This document shows positions 1 to 11,627 of a stretch of DNA of 64,000 nucleotides, piece after piece. The translations under genes were made by a program, and so were the position numbers. The DNA comes from Skeletonema tropicum (lineage: Eukaryota; Bacillariophyta; Thalassiosirophyceae; Thalassiosirales; Thalassiosiraceae): assembly GCA_037178625.1 (NCBI GenBank), contig CM074144.1, forward strand, positions 558,001-622,000, given 5' to 3'. Below the pieces are notes generated by a model. The model was not told where the DNA came from, did no database searches, and saw only the letters and a program-made list of their open reading frames with translations. How positions within the stretch are numbered: position 1 is the first letter of the stretch; the number at the start of each line of letters is the position of its first letter.

Positions 1-164
1 GACAACGGTATTGTGAGCGGCAGGTGACGTTGAAGTTTGGCAGCCTTGATGGGTGGAACGACGAGAGAATCTTGAATCCAGCTGGAAAGAAAGGCTGAGG
101 CACGTTCGTAGCTTTCTGCTTTGTTGGATGCGTCGGCGTATCGGTGGTTCATTGTTTTTGTCAT
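1..164 (-). CDS. N-terminal end of an unclassified diatom gene-family protein (runs off the left edge)
   Basis: This is the first 54 codons of a gene read leftwards out of the window. The ATG is at 162-164 on the complement. The translation matches the N-terminus of the complete paralogue at 7525-8667 almost residue for residue (start MTKTMNHRYADASNK, then a conserved SYERA-FLSSWIQDS block). An upstream GTG extends the open frame, but the related gene at 12883 also starts at this point, so the ATG is preferred. Function is unknown. It lies inside a duplicated segment, so a further family copy probably exists to the left. Confidence 0.6.
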   Translation of the reverse strand, partial: MTKTMNHRYADASNKAESYERASAFLSSWIQDSLVVPPIKAAKLQRHLPLTIPL

Positions 165-955
165 ATTGGATACTGTGTAGTGTTTTGTATCATTTGGTGC
201 AGAGCGTTTTTTATGGCTCAAGTGGGTGTCATGCACAACAAGAAGTCGTCGCGATGAGTTGTAGCGCAGCTGCTTCTTTCGAGGCCAATGCTTACTTACT
301 TACTTATGTAGGATAGGCCCGGCTTGTTGTGTCCAAAAAACATTTGATGCCGCAGACAAAGGAGTAGATCGTTCTTTTGCGAACCGTTTGCGAACTCAAA
401 TTAACACTTCTTGATCAATGAAATAATTATCTTTTTTTCATGTTTCATTCTGTTGAATATTGTAAAAACGTTTATATTATTGAAGCTTTAAAATGTCCGG
501 AGAACTACTACGAAAGGGGTTCGCTGTTCAAATACAGGTAAATAGGGGCCAAGGCCTGATAGGGCATCCTTACCACGGCATTTACATGATGTTGATGTAC
601 TGCTTCCCATGGTATCTGTGTATGTAAGTACTCCCATCTGTATATGAGTACTGACAATCACGGTACTGACTGTCTCGTTACTAATAATTTCAATAAGAAG
701 TATTACTTATGCCTCGGAGTATTCGCAACTACCTATAATCACGGTACGAATTCCACTGTAGATTTTGATACTTGGGTTGCAAATCCGGGTTAATATTAGG
801 TATGCCTTCTTACTTATATACATAGACTAGGTCGTCCAGCTTCTTCTCCAGTCAATGACTGATGACTGATTGGTCATCGGTCATCGCATCCTTCACACAC
901 TCTACTTTTATGCGGTGAAGTTATAGCATCGCATTGTTGTAGATCGGCGTCGAAG

Positions 956-1306
956 ATGAAAAGTCAATTGTTTCACCAAATACAACGTGAAGAAGGAAAG
1001 TTATTAACTCATCATACGCCAATCGCACTGTCACTAAATCGCAGTCACGGCAGCAGACGTCCTCACGAAGAGGTTATTGCGGCAGCGTTGAGAGAGAGTG
1101 GCATCATTGCTACGCCATGGTGTCGTGCGCTGATATATCTGCTACAATTGGCTGATGGTCGTTGCGAGTTGCTGGGAGCAGGTTCGATAACCTCGCCTGA
1201 TGATGCGGTCTGTCGTGTCTCCACAAACAAACAAAATCGTAGCCAAACTAACTCAGTGTGTTTGTTTGATCACCATGCAATCCGCATCGCTGCTACAGGT
1301 TCATGA
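956..1306 (+). CDS. Short conserved ORF in the duplicated segment, possibly a decayed exon
   Basis: An ATG-initiated frame whose first 73 residues are kept, with two substitutions, in the partner copy at 9465 (start MKSQLF, HQI here and YQI there). After residue 73 the two copies are unrelated, exactly where the duplicated segments diverge. Farther downstream both copies keep another similar stretch (NIVVIVAYLSIKEKDIIDE at about 1900 and 10225), which suggests fragments of one older gene. No domain is recognised. This may be a conserved non-coding tract that happens to be open. Confidence 0.22.
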   Translation: MKSQLFHQIQREEGKLLTHHTPIALSLNRSHGSRRPHEEVIAAALRESGIIATPWCRALIYLLQLADGRCELLGAGSITSPDDAVCRVSTNKQNRSQTNSVCLFDHHAIRIAATGS

Positions 1307-2119
1307 GCCCACTACGGGCTTGGACCAGCCGCTCCGCTATACGTGCGGTCCATTGCCCTCCATGTATTCACGTATGGGGGAAGTCAGCAGCAGTTGGATC
1401 CGAGCCACTTCCTCTGGAGTCGACTGCTAACGCATCCGAGATATTTTCACAACGTCATCGTTGTTCCTCCGCCCTTCCTACACAGGAGTCCCATCGTCGG
1501 AGTGTGACCTCCGACATTACACCGTCGTGAATTTATCATACTCCTCCTGCATGGCGTTTGGAGGCCGCTATTGCTCGAACAGTTTGATCCGCACCGATAA
1601 TACCATATGGGGGATATGAGCCACCTGCTTCGACAACCTCATTATCGCTCGACACAAGTGAAGATTTCTCACCCAACAACAACCACTCCTACCAATTGTC
1701 GATTGGATCCATAATTGGTTCCTTGGCGTCTGATCAACGGCCAAGGTATAAAATTTTTATTTTATTATCACCATGCAATCCGCATCGCTGCTACATCGCC
1801 CCTCTTTCTTAGGCTTTGCTTTCTCCGTTTCTGTGTGATGGATACTTACTGGGATGATGCAGACATGGTCGGAGGGGCAGCGTGTCTCTTGCCGCAAGCC
1901 GCAAATATCGTCGTCATTGTTGCGTACCTATCTATCAAGGAAAAGGACATCATAGACGAAACTATCTCTCTAGAGATAGAGAGATACGATTGTAGAGTAA
2001 AAGCTACTCCTACTTAAGTACTATCTTTATTGTCATTGGCTATTGTACTTAGATCCCAGTAGATTCGAAGATGGAGACGAAACCCTTTTCATTTCAGTCT
2101 TGATTCCATCCAATAATGA

Positions 2120-2705
2120 TTATTTGCATGACATCGTCTGCCCCATACCAACCAATCGAATGCACTTCGCCCAATGTTTCATCTTCAAAGTCTTGGTATT
2201 TCCCAACTTATCAATTACAAATCGTATGCTTGCCTCCTCCCCACCTTCCACCGGAAAATCAGCATGATGGCATAAGTCCACTTGCGTGAGCTGCGAAGTA
2301 CCCATGCAAAGTCATGGATACGAAGTTGATTAATGAGATTCAGAGCCTTGCTAGGATTGGATTCGATGATCTGATACTTTGTTGAGTGGTAAGTGTCGCC
2401 TAGATCAAAGTTGGGGGGCCCATCCAGCTCACTGAAACGATCCAGAGATGGTTGTACTGGTGGCTGCGTATGCGTAGAGGAAATTGACTTCGCAGTATTA
2501 GCATTAGAGGGATTGCTTCCCATATCCTTTTCAGTATGCCTTCTGGAATTCTTACGTAATGACTTGGTCTTGGGATGATTCACAATCTTGGAGGGACTCT
2601 TGTTCTCATTACCTCTCTCTCTTGATGGTGTGGCCGCAGTACCATCATTCTTCATCGCTGACATAGTAACAGCTTTCTCGACGTTCTCCTTCTCTGCAAT
2701 GGGAG
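2120..2705 (-). pseudogene. Truncated, frameshifted copy of the 3' end of the MORN-motif family gene
   Basis: The complement encodes the same C-terminal region as the gene at 10439-12883 (FDLGDTYHSTKYQIIESNP through KHWAKCIRLV). Relative to that copy one A is missing at about 2263 (ATCAGCATGATGG against ATCAGCAATGATGG), which throws the frame inside TYAI. The 5' part of the gene is absent because the duplication ends at 2705. It is therefore a dead 3' fragment created by the segmental duplication. Confidence 0.75.
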
Positions 2706-4362
2706 TTTTCTTTTCAGTGGAGTTTGGTAAAAGTCATTTACTCCTCCATTCATCCTTCTTTTGACACTTCTTGATTACTATGTTCCTACCTATAATGCAC
2801 TTGCTCCTTGCTAATCAATGACTTCGGGGAACATCCCTGAAGCCTAGACTCCAGCTAGTATCAGAGATGGCATTGGCTGCACTTGTTACACCAATATTGG
2901 CATCAGTGGGATTCGGTGTGGCCAAAAAAATTGTCATTTGCTGCTGCAGTACTTCTCCCCTTTCGCTAGTAGTGCTTTAGCTGGAGAACTTGCGAAAACT
3001 GCATCCAAGCAACACCTGCCTCAAACCATCTCGTGCACATACACAGTCGTTGCATACCTCGAAGGGATAGCAACCGACTTGCATCTATTAGTGCCGTCAG
3101 AGCAAAATCTCACCACCTGATTCAACCGTCCTGATACGGTATGCCTCCACTCATGCAAATACTGTCTCTGGGTCCGAAGCTTGTTAAGCCGCTCATACCA
3201 GCATAGCCCCACAAATTTCACTCATAATCTGCCCACATTCATCTAGCCTGATCTAATCGACCCAATACCACCTCACGTTCTCAAGGGAAATGCGCCTGTG
3301 CTGCATTCCTTCACCTAATCATGGAAGACGTGCACTCATGCTGCAACCCGTCGCCCAATTTTAGAAGACATGTTCTCTTGCTACATTCCTTCTACCAATC
3401 TTCCTGCATCAACACTCCAATGAACTGAATCATTGCATCCTCCAAGCGTGTACTCCTCAGTGTGTAAAAGAATGAATGTCGGTCTTGCGCATGCAATCCC
3501 CAAGAAATCAATCAACACTAGGCCGAACACCGTGATACTAGAGGTGAGTGTGCTATGCAGCAACCCCACAGTAGTCTCAGCATCTTTTCCCGTAGCTTGC
3601 CAGAGCGAGCCACCTGATCCCTTGATTAATATCCTCTCTAAAGTGCTGAAAATACACCAAAGTATCCTCAAGACTACTCAAGATGCGAGTATACACAAAC
3701 GTAGGATTGGTCCATAACGAGTTACAGTAACCAATACCCTCATGAGTCGTTGTCTTAAGAATCCCTGTTGGTGTTATCAATCTGCGGTTCATGGGACTCA
3801 CTAAAGAGGCCGCTCTGCTAACCTCGCAGTTGCATCATGAGAGTCATCACTCAACGTAGGATTAGTTCAGGAATAGGACAAAGCCTGTACTAACTTTAAG
3901 TTGAAGTCGAAGTTGAAGATAAATGTCTTTGTCACATCCATCGTACATAGTAGTAGGCAAGTGCCGTACACCATACAGATGTAGCAGATTGTGCTGAATG
4001 TCCTGAATGAACGTTGTATACAAGGCCAGAAGCCATAAGTACTTGTAGTATCCTGATCATCCTCATCAGTAATTGGTGCCAGTATGAGACCGAGAGCCAA
4101 ACTCCATGGTCATGTGCAATAGGAGTGGACTTTCATCGTGCTATGCTGTATGTGCAAGCTGATCACTGCAATTATCGTAGAAATATCTGTACGTAAGTGT
4201 AAAAAGTGGTTGAAACTAACCGATAAATGTGAGTAAGGATACAAAGAATTTCAAACCATATTAAAAGTGCGATAAGTATCCCTCTTCCTCAGGACTCAAA
4301 TGTCGCAACGCGTATGTCAGATGATTCGGCATGGTCAGTATCTAAGTGGTTAGGAATTTTGC
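2706..4362. other. Gene-poor interval
   Basis: Only short overlapping frames in both directions, none with a recognisable motif or a match to anything else in the window. The minus strand at 3381-3801 has three partly overlapping frames of 70-100 codons that could be remains of a transposon gene, but no diagnostic residues were found. Confidence 0.4.
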
Positions 4363-4363
4363 C

Positions 4364-4413
4364 CGAATTCGCGTCGAAGACGCGAATTCGCCGTCTCCCG
4401 CCACGAAGTGGCG
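4364..4413. repeat. Two adjacent hairpins with GAA loops
   Basis: CGAATTCGCGTC-GAA-GACGCGAATTCG (4364-4390) is a perfect 12-bp inverted repeat with a 3-nt loop. It is followed by CGCCAC-GAA-GTGGCG (4399-4413), a 6-bp stem with the same loop. They sit just 5' of the recombinase-like pseudogene. A related EcoRI-rich stretch (reverse complement TTGTCCGAATTCG) lies beyond its 3' end at about 6597-6637, so these may be diverged termini of one element. Confidence 0.55.
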
Positions 4414-4562
4414 AATTTTAGCCGGGTGTTTGGTGAGGCTGTTCTCCCCGTTATTTCGTCACAATAACCACGATAATACACAAATAACCACCAACTTTTT
4501 CAGACTATCAAGATGATGGCCAAAAAATCACTACTATCATCCATAGGAAAAACACACTCACC

Positions 4563-6456
4563 ATGAGATTGAGATATCGAATTTCGAAACAATATCCTCC
4601 GCTTTATCATCCGCTACAGCGGTGTATTAGGACGCCGCGCCCTAGGCGGCGGCGGCGGCGGCTCAGCCCCCCGAGGCCAACGCAACCTCGGCGAAGCAAT
4701 TGGTACCCTTCGAAACGACCAGTCTGCATTCAGACTGTGGGTTGCATATCGAAAGTCTCGTGATCGCCCAGCAGAAATAAACCCGGAAGAGCTTGTCGAT
4801 GCAGAATCTATCGTTATTGATCTTTGCAGGTTTACAGCGTCACGATTTATCCCCATCAACTTTGATGAAAATCTGCAACGTCCGCGGAACAGCGACAGTA
4901 ATCGCCTAGTGACATCAGCAGTCCTCGAGAAGTACATTGGGAAAATCATTAAATACTTCAGAGAAGTCTATCCTGATCATCCCGATTGGAAGGACCTCAA
5001 CCGGAACGACCAAAAGGCCGTGCCGGAGTTTTGGAAGAATTTAAAACCTGGTTTCAAAAAAGAGATCCAATTATTTCATCTGTTTTATCGTGGCGATGGC
5101 ATAATTGGGCTGGAGGACATCCGGCCATTGTATGATTTCCTTGGCTTGGATGACGAGGAAGGCAAATATCCGCATCGCCTATGTGATCTGAAGCACATAT
5201 TTATGCACCTAATCACAAATGCCGAAACCTTTCTTGCATCGCTACTGATGCATCATCGCGAGTTGATTGCTGATTGTACTGCTGTGAACCGAGTGAGCAG
5301 CATGATGTTGGATGAGGCCAAAGATTGCGTTTCATGCGCTGAATCTCCTCTTCTCCCCGTTGACAAATGCTTGGAGAATTGGTGTGATAAGATCAGAGCA
5401 GACTACAAGCGTCAATTAAATACCAACGAGATGAAGGTTATTTCAACTGCTGAGCGACCAACCTGCGAATGCTGGCATCGATGGCGGAGAGTATCAAAAG
5501 TCTAACAGAGACTGTGGCGGTTTTGAACGAGAAGTTTGATGCTGTGGTAAAGAAGAATGTTGAGCATGAAGCTACCATTAGCTTATTGCATGAGAAGAAC
5601 TATTCTCTACGTCAGCAAGTGGATGAACTGTCCATGATTGCTGCGCATCGTTCTCAACAGCTGGCAACTACTCCCGAAGGTGGAAGGAGCAACCCAAACA
5701 AACGTCAACGCGTTAGTACTGATGTTTCTTCATTTAATTTGGAGGTCGACACTGCCACTGGTGCTTCTGAAACATCTCGCAGCGGAAGTCCTGCCCCACC
5801 ACCCGCAGCACTTCCCAATACTGCAGCAGTACCTGCGACAAATACGACTGCGCCTACTACAACTGCGCCTACTAATACTGTGGCAGTCTCGGCTCCAGCT
5901 CCGTCTCCTACTGTTACTACCGCAGCTGCACCGCCACCTGCACCACCACGACGTGTACCACCACTACCTCTACGCCACGGCCATCGCGCGGAGCAAGCAT
6001 CCAAGGGGAAGAAGTCAAAGTCAATGAAGAATAATGACTTCTGCTACCATCTTGTTGATTTGGCGAAGAAAGGTTGTTTTAGGCAACAATCCAAGCTGGC
6101 AAAGGGGGTCATCCCCCCTGGTTTTAGTGAGAAGAGTTATGTTGTTTTTTGCTTGGAACTTGTGGACTATGTTGCTGAACGCAACGCAGAGGTGCAGGCT
6201 AATGTTGGCATCGTTCGAAATGCAAGAACTGTCATGACAGACGCTGAAAAGCTTGCACTCAGCGATGCAGCAGACGAAATAGTTAGTGAGTGTCATGATT
6301 CTTGGCATGGGAAACCGCATTGGTGATTACAAGACTAGGATCAAGAAAGCAAAGAACTTACCATCTGATTTCAATAAGCGTGATGTGCAATTGATACCAG
6401 TGGCTGAATTGGAACAATTGGAGCAGGCATGGACTCAGAGGCACATGGGGACATAG
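4563..6456 (+). pseudogene. Decayed tyrosine-recombinase-like (Crypton-type) element gene
   Basis: Three consecutive plus-strand frames read like one protein broken by frameshifts. Frame 1 is open from 4573 to 5505. It carries a helical region resembling the core-binding (SAM-like) domain of eukaryotic recombinases (VLEKYIGKIIKYFREVYPDH, then a DIRPLY block). Frame 2 (5469-6326) starts with a coiled coil, then an NPNKRQRV nuclear-localisation-like run and a Pro/Thr/Ala linker, and ends in a helical domain in the position where Cryptons carry a GCR1_C-like DNA-binding domain. Frame 3 finishes the protein at the TAG at 6454-6456. The catalytic HxxR...Y part is not visible, so the copy is internally deleted or the assignment is wrong. 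The ATG at 4563 is in a different frame from frame 1. Confidence 0.45.
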
Positions 6457-7524
6457 TTTTGTAGAGTAAATCGTAGCAGATTTTGTTTCTTTTACTTTGC
6501 ACTGACTTAGTACAATTAAAATTCTTACTACTCTCCGACTTTGAGATTTCAGAGAATGGATAACTTCTTTTACCTTGGGGGCTTACGAATTCAAGCCTCC
6601 CCCTCACGAATTCTTCTCGAATTCGGACAAATCTCAAATCTCCCTGGAATCTCCTCACGCGAAACGGCTCACACGGCTCTTGCCAAAATGTGTTTAAGGA
6701 TCGTCATCAATGTGGCCTGTTGCCTCTCCGTTGAAGAAACCGTATATCAGTCCAACGGCCGTTCATCATAATTACGCCTCTGATATCAGCGCCCAAAGTT
6801 GGTTAGTCAGCGGGACTTTTGGAGGGGTTCGAAGTATCGGAGCCTAGGTACCATCGCCTCAACTACCCACTTCCGTCAAACAGACAACTTCCTAGGTCAT
6901 TATGTGTATCTGATGACAGTGGCTCCATAGGGAGTAGGAGCCGCGGCATGTCCTCACATCTGCGGGTAGCTAATCCATATGTGAATGCCTGTTAGAGCCT
7001 AACCCTAACGTCGTCTGAAGTCCTTATTGTTTTGGCACCGGGTCGACTCGGCTGTACGACAGTCAGCAGGGCTCGAGACCTGTACCCAATTGAGGTCCCA
7101 ACATTACGTCTTTTAGAACGCCTGCGAACAAACCACTTTAAAGCATAATGTATTAATTTCCAAAATGGATCTAATACCGCGATTTCTTATACTTATGGGC
7201 ACGACGCGAATGAAATTCGTGTGTTTTCCCAACTTACTAGAAACAACTAATTGCCACTAGATTTGTCCGCATCTACAGCGGGGTACGCATGATTCTTTAT
7301 CCTCTCACCGTTTCCTCAACGTAGAGTCTTTGACCAGGCCAGATCCGACGCCATGCTAAACATGCGTCTCTCCGAAAAGCGCATCTTGATGTCTCGATCC
7401 TCAAAAAGAATCAACACTGAATAGCTCCATCTTTAAACTCCTCTCTCGTCAGGGAGCTGACACTCAACGGCATATCTGCGGATCCGACGCCATGTTCAAA
7501 CATTTTCAGCCACCAAATCAACAT
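6457..7524. other. Intergenic, no gene seen
   Basis: No frame with coding character. A short direct repeat GATCCGACGCCATG occurs at about 7345 and 7483. Stretch 6570-6640 is rich in GAATTC and may hold the right end of the element beginning near 4364. Confidence 0.4.
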
Positions 7525-8667
7525 CTAGTGTGACGTCGACTTTGAATCCACTAAACGAATACACTTCGCCCAGTGTTTCATCTTCAAAGTCTTGGTATTT
7601 CCCAACTTATCTATAACAAATCGTATACTTGCCTCATCTCCCTCGTTGGGGAAATCAGCAACAATTGCATACGTCCACTCGTGTGAGCTGCGAAGTACCC
7701 ATGCAAAGTCATGGATGCGAAGTTGATTCGCAAGGTGAAGTGCCTTAATGGGATTGGATTCGATGATCTGATACTTGGTAGAACGGAACGTGTCACCTAG
7801 ATCAAAGTTTGGGCCATCCAGCTCTCTGAGACGATCGAGGGATAGCGACGCTTCTGATGACGATGGCTTGTCAGCAGCAGAGGTGGAGGGATTACATTCC
7901 GTGGCCATAGTGTGCTTCCTGGACTTCTTATTCTTACGTGAGGACTTGGTCTGTGAAGGACGGTTCGAAGTCAAGGGACTCATCTTCTCATCAGCGTTCT
8001 TCATTGAAGGATGTACATTTGCGGACATGGACTCATTATTTCTGACAACCTCTTCGGGTTGAGAGTTTGAAGGAGCATCAACGTAGCTGCGTTGCCTTCG
8101 ATCATCGCCACTGCTTTTGCTACGGCGGAGAGAGGAACCGCGATCAGTGTGGCTATGCCTTGCTGTCTGTGAGGGAGTAGCAGATGCAGATCTTGGAGAG
8201 GGGAGCTGATGGTCCCTACCGTTAGGATTCCTCGAGGAAGAAGTCGACGGGAGCTGTGATCGCTCACGAAAGGGTAGGGGGGGAATGACACCACGACCTC
8301 TTCTTGATGGCAGCTCCTTGTGCAACACTGCACCTACGCACCTTGGTGATACATTCCGCCAACCATGGTTCTGTTCATGATGTCCATGTTCCTGATGTTG
8401 TAACATGATTGATGTCTGGAGAGAATTCACAAGCGAGTTAATGTTATCGTCGTTGGTGATGGTACTGCGCCTCCTTAACGTGCCAGATCGAGGATGAGGA
8501 TCTGACAACGGTATTGCGAGCGGCAGGTGACGTTGAAGTTTGGCAGCCTTGATGGGTGGAACGACGAGAGAATCTTGAATCCAGCTGGAAAGAAAGGCTA
8601 AGGCACGTTCGTAGCTTTCTGCTTTGTTGGATGCGTCGGCGTATCGGTGGTTCATTGTTTTTGTCAT
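7525..8667 (-). CDS. Unclassified diatom gene-family protein, complete copy (380 aa)
   Basis: A 380-residue protein of unknown function. The start is the ATG at 8665-8667; the open frame continues upstream only through a GTG, and the paralogue's start at 12883 lines up with this ATG. Residues 1-60 hold the family N-terminus (SYERALAFLSSWIQDS), followed by LVNSLQTSIMLQHQEH. The middle is Ser/Arg/Pro-rich, low-complexity and basic. The last ~95 residues form the conserved C-terminal block (ELDGPNFDLGDT, RIHDFAWVLRSS, EWTYAI, ASIRFVIDKLGNTKTLKMKHWAKCIRLV). Unlike the paralogue at 10439-12883 it has no MORN-like segment. The terminal block is probably a folded domain, but it could not be matched to a named family. 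Confidence 0.68.
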   Translation of the reverse strand: MTKTMNHRYADASNKAESYERALAFLSSWIQDSLVVPPIKAAKLQRHLPLAIPLSDPHPRSGTLRRRSTITNDDNINSLVNSLQTSIMLQHQEHGHHEQNHGWRNVSPRCVGAVLHKELPSRRGRGVIPPLPFRERSQLPSTSSSRNPNGRDHQLPSPRSASATPSQTARHSHTDRGSSLRRSKSSGDDRRQRSYVDAPSNSQPEEVVRNNESMSANVHPSMKNADEKMSPLTSNRPSQTKSSRKNKKSRKHTMATECNPSTSAADKPSSSEASLSLDRLRELDGPNFDLGDTFRSTKYQIIESNPIKALHLANQLRIHDFAWVLRSSHEWTYAIVADFPNEGDEASIRFVIDKLGNTKTLKMKHWAKCIRLVDSKSTSH

Positions 8668-11025
8668 ATTGGATACTGTGCAGTGTTTTGTATCATTTGG
8701 TGCAGAGCGTTTTTTATGGCTCAAGTGGGTGTCATGCACAACAAGAAGTCGTCGCGATGAGTTGTAGCGCAGCTGCTTCTTTCGAGGCCAATTGGATAGG
8801 CCCGGCCTTTATTATTTGTAGTGTCTAAAAAACAATTTGATGCCGCAGACAAAGGAGTAGATCACGGGAACCAGTAGATCGTTCTTTTGCGAACCGTTTG
8901 CGAACTCAAATTCACACTTCTTGATCAATGAAATAATTATCTTTTTTTCATGTTTCATTCTGTTGAATATTGTAAAAACGTTTATATTATTGAAGCTTTA
9001 AAATGTCCGGAGAACTACTACGAAAGGGGTTCGCTGTTCAAATACAGGTAAATAGGGGCCAAGGCCTGATAGGGCATCCGTACCACGGCATTTACATGAT
9101 GTTGATGTACTGCTTCCCATGGTATCTGTGTATGTAAGTACTCCCATCTGTATATGAGTACTGACAATCACGGTACTGACTGTCTCGTTACTAATAATTT
9201 CAATAAGAAGTATTACTTATGCCTCGGAGTATTCGCAACTACCTATAATCACGGTACGAATTCCACTGTAGATTTTGATACTTGGGTTGCAAATCCGGGT
9301 TAATATTGGTATGCCTTCTTACTTATATACATAGACTAGGTCGTCCAGCTTCTTCTCCAGTCAATGACTGATGACTGATTGGTCATCGGTCATCGCATCC
9401 TTCACACACTCTACTTTTATGCGGTGAAGTTATAGCATCGCATTGTTGTAGATCGGCGTCGAAGATGAAAAGTCAATTGTTTTACCAAATACGACGTGAA
9501 GAAGGAAAGTTATTAACTCATCATACGCCAATCGCACTGTCACTAAATCGCAGTCACGGCAGCAGACGTCCTCACGAAGAGGTTATTGCGGCGGCGTTGA
9601 GAGAGAGTGGCATCATTGCTACGCCATGGTGTCGTGCGCTGATATATCTGCTACAATTGGCTGATGGCCGTTGCGAGTTGCTGGGAGGATCCCATGCAAT
9701 TTCATCTTCTCCGTCATTGTCTTCGTCATCTGCGGACTTTTGGCGGGAACATTTGCTAGGAGATTTTTCTCCCAGGGACCAGGGCAGGGACGTTTGACGT
9801 TCGATAACCTCGCCCCTCTTCAGAAACAATCCAAGTCTTAATCCATTGCCTGATTGTTGGAATCTCGATCAAAGCGAAACCAATCAAACAATGAGTAGCA
9901 ACGACAACGAAGACACTTAACTTCAACTTCAGCTTCAACTTCCTCAATCCAATGGAAAACGGATCCATTCAGAGGGTGATCGAATCGGACATCTTGGAAG
10001 TTCCGTTACAATCGACTTCTATTCAGACGGCACAGTCAAAAAGACTGTATCCTTACTAACTCAATCTCACATGATCAAATTGGAGGATGTACAACGTGCA
10101 GCTCACAAGCGCTACAGTAATTCCCTTAGCTCGACTGATCCAATTCTGCTTTCTCGTTTCTGTGTGATGGATACTGGGATGATGCAGACATGGTCGGAGC
10201 AGCGTGTGTCTCTTGCCGCAAATATCGTCGTCATTGTTGCGTACCTATCTATCAAGGAAAAGGACATCATAGACGAAATTATCTCTCTAGAGAAACAGAG
10301 AGAGAGATACGATTGTAGATTAAAAGCTACTGCTACTTATATCTTAATTGTCATTGGCTATTGTACTTAGATCCCAGAGATAATCGAAGATGGAGACGAA
10401 ACCCTTTTCATTTCAGTCTTGATTCCATCCAATAATGATTATTTGCATGACATCGTCTGCCCCATACCAACCAATCGAATGCACTTCGCCCAATGTTTCA
10501 TCTTCAAAGTCTTGGTATTTCCCAACTTATCAATTACAAATCGTATGCTTGCCTCCTCTCCACCTTCCACCGGAAAATCAGCAATGATGGCATAAGTCCA
10601 CTTGCGTGAGCTGCGAAGTACCCATGCAAAGTCATGGATAAGAAGTTGATTAATGAGATTCAGAGCCTTGCTAGGATTGGATTCGATGATCTGATACTTT
10701 GTAGAGTGGTAAGTGTCGCCTAGATCAAAGTTGGGGGGCCCATCCAGCTCACTGAAACGATCCAGAGATGGTTGTACTGGTGGCTGCGTATGCGTAGAGG
10801 AAATTGACTTCGCAGTATTAGCATTAGAGGGATTGCTTCCCATATCCTTTTCAGTATGCCTTCTGGAATTCTTACGTAATGACTTGGTCTTGGGATGATT
10901 CACAATCTTGGAGGGACTCTTTTTCTGATTACCTCTCTCTCTTGATGGAGTGGCCGCAGTACCATCATTCTTCATCGCTGACATAGTAACAGCTTTCTCG
11001 ACGTTCTCCTTCTCTGCAATGGGAG
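8503..11025. repeat. Segmental duplication, copy B (partner 1-2705)
   Basis: Collinear partner of the left edge of the window, offset by 8502 bp at the start and 8320 bp at the end. It contains the 5' end of the complete family gene, a non-coding stretch of about 700 bp, the conserved short ORF, and the 3' part of the MORN-motif gene. The rest of that gene continues uninterrupted past 11025, so copy B is the likely parent and copy A the truncated derivative. Confidence 0.85.
9465..10370 (+). pseudogene. Conserved ORF remnants in copy B
   Basis: Starts with an ATG frame matching the ORF at 956 and continues for 110 codons to a stop at about 9797. A second frame (about 9900-10370) reads GKRIHSEGDRIGHLGSSVTI and then a helical stretch ending in the NIVVIVAYLSIKEKDIID block also kept in copy A. 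Changes of frame and stops separate the pieces, and no clean GT-AG intron connects them. Read as a decayed two-part gene of unknown function; low certainty. Confidence 0.22.
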
Positions 11026-11627
11026 CTGGAGACGGCACTTGAGAACCCTTGGAAGTAGAAGAAGTACTTGTCGTAGGACTTCCGTTGTTCCATAAACCTG
11101 CCACAACCGTGCCGGAATCATACTGTAACGCACCCGATCCATGAGGCTGAATCGATGCATTTACTTCTCCTGTATAATGCCCTGCATTGCCTGCAAGGTC
11201 GGTCCATGGGAGGGAGACTACTATCGTGGGTGGATCTTCTTCGTTCCTGCAATCCGCATGATTACGTCTGTGGAGAGATGGACTAGGTAAGTCATCATCA
11301 CTTCCATTAGACCAATGGAGGAAGTCGACGTAATGATCATGCGAAGAACTCAAGGATAGGGAGCAGTGCAGCACACCTTCTTCTAGCCCATCAATACTTG
11401 CCGATCTTTCTGTCATGAAAGATTCTCCAGCCTGAATCTGGGGACTGCTGTATGCACAGCTCTTTTGGGGGGAGGTGGAGCTGCGGTCACTGCTGTCGAA
11501 GGTACGTCGTCGACTACAAGGTGGCCTCTTTGAGGATTTTTCATCTTTGTTTCTGCTGTATAGATGCTTGGATCCGTGTCCTTTTGTGATACTTGAGGAT
11601 TGAGGCCAGGCGGTGTCGCCTCCAGCG

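Larger units (their letters stand above)
1..2705. repeat. Segmental duplication, copy A (partner 8503-11025)
   Basis: The segment aligns collinearly with 8503-11025 and is near-identical over 310-1178 and 2040-2705. The similarity ends abruptly after GGGAG at 2705 (11025 in the partner). The two copies differ in the middle (1179-1800 against 9688-10140). In copy A that middle block is bounded by a 29-bp direct repeat, ATCACCATGCAATCCGCATC..., at about 1269 and 1769. Copy A also has a short TTAC microsatellite at about 290-306. Confidence 0.85.

Noticed and set aside
4614..4949. 111-codon minus-strand frame
   Set aside because: Antisense to the core-binding-like region of the recombinase pseudogene; Arg/Pro-rich, caused by the GGC repeat.
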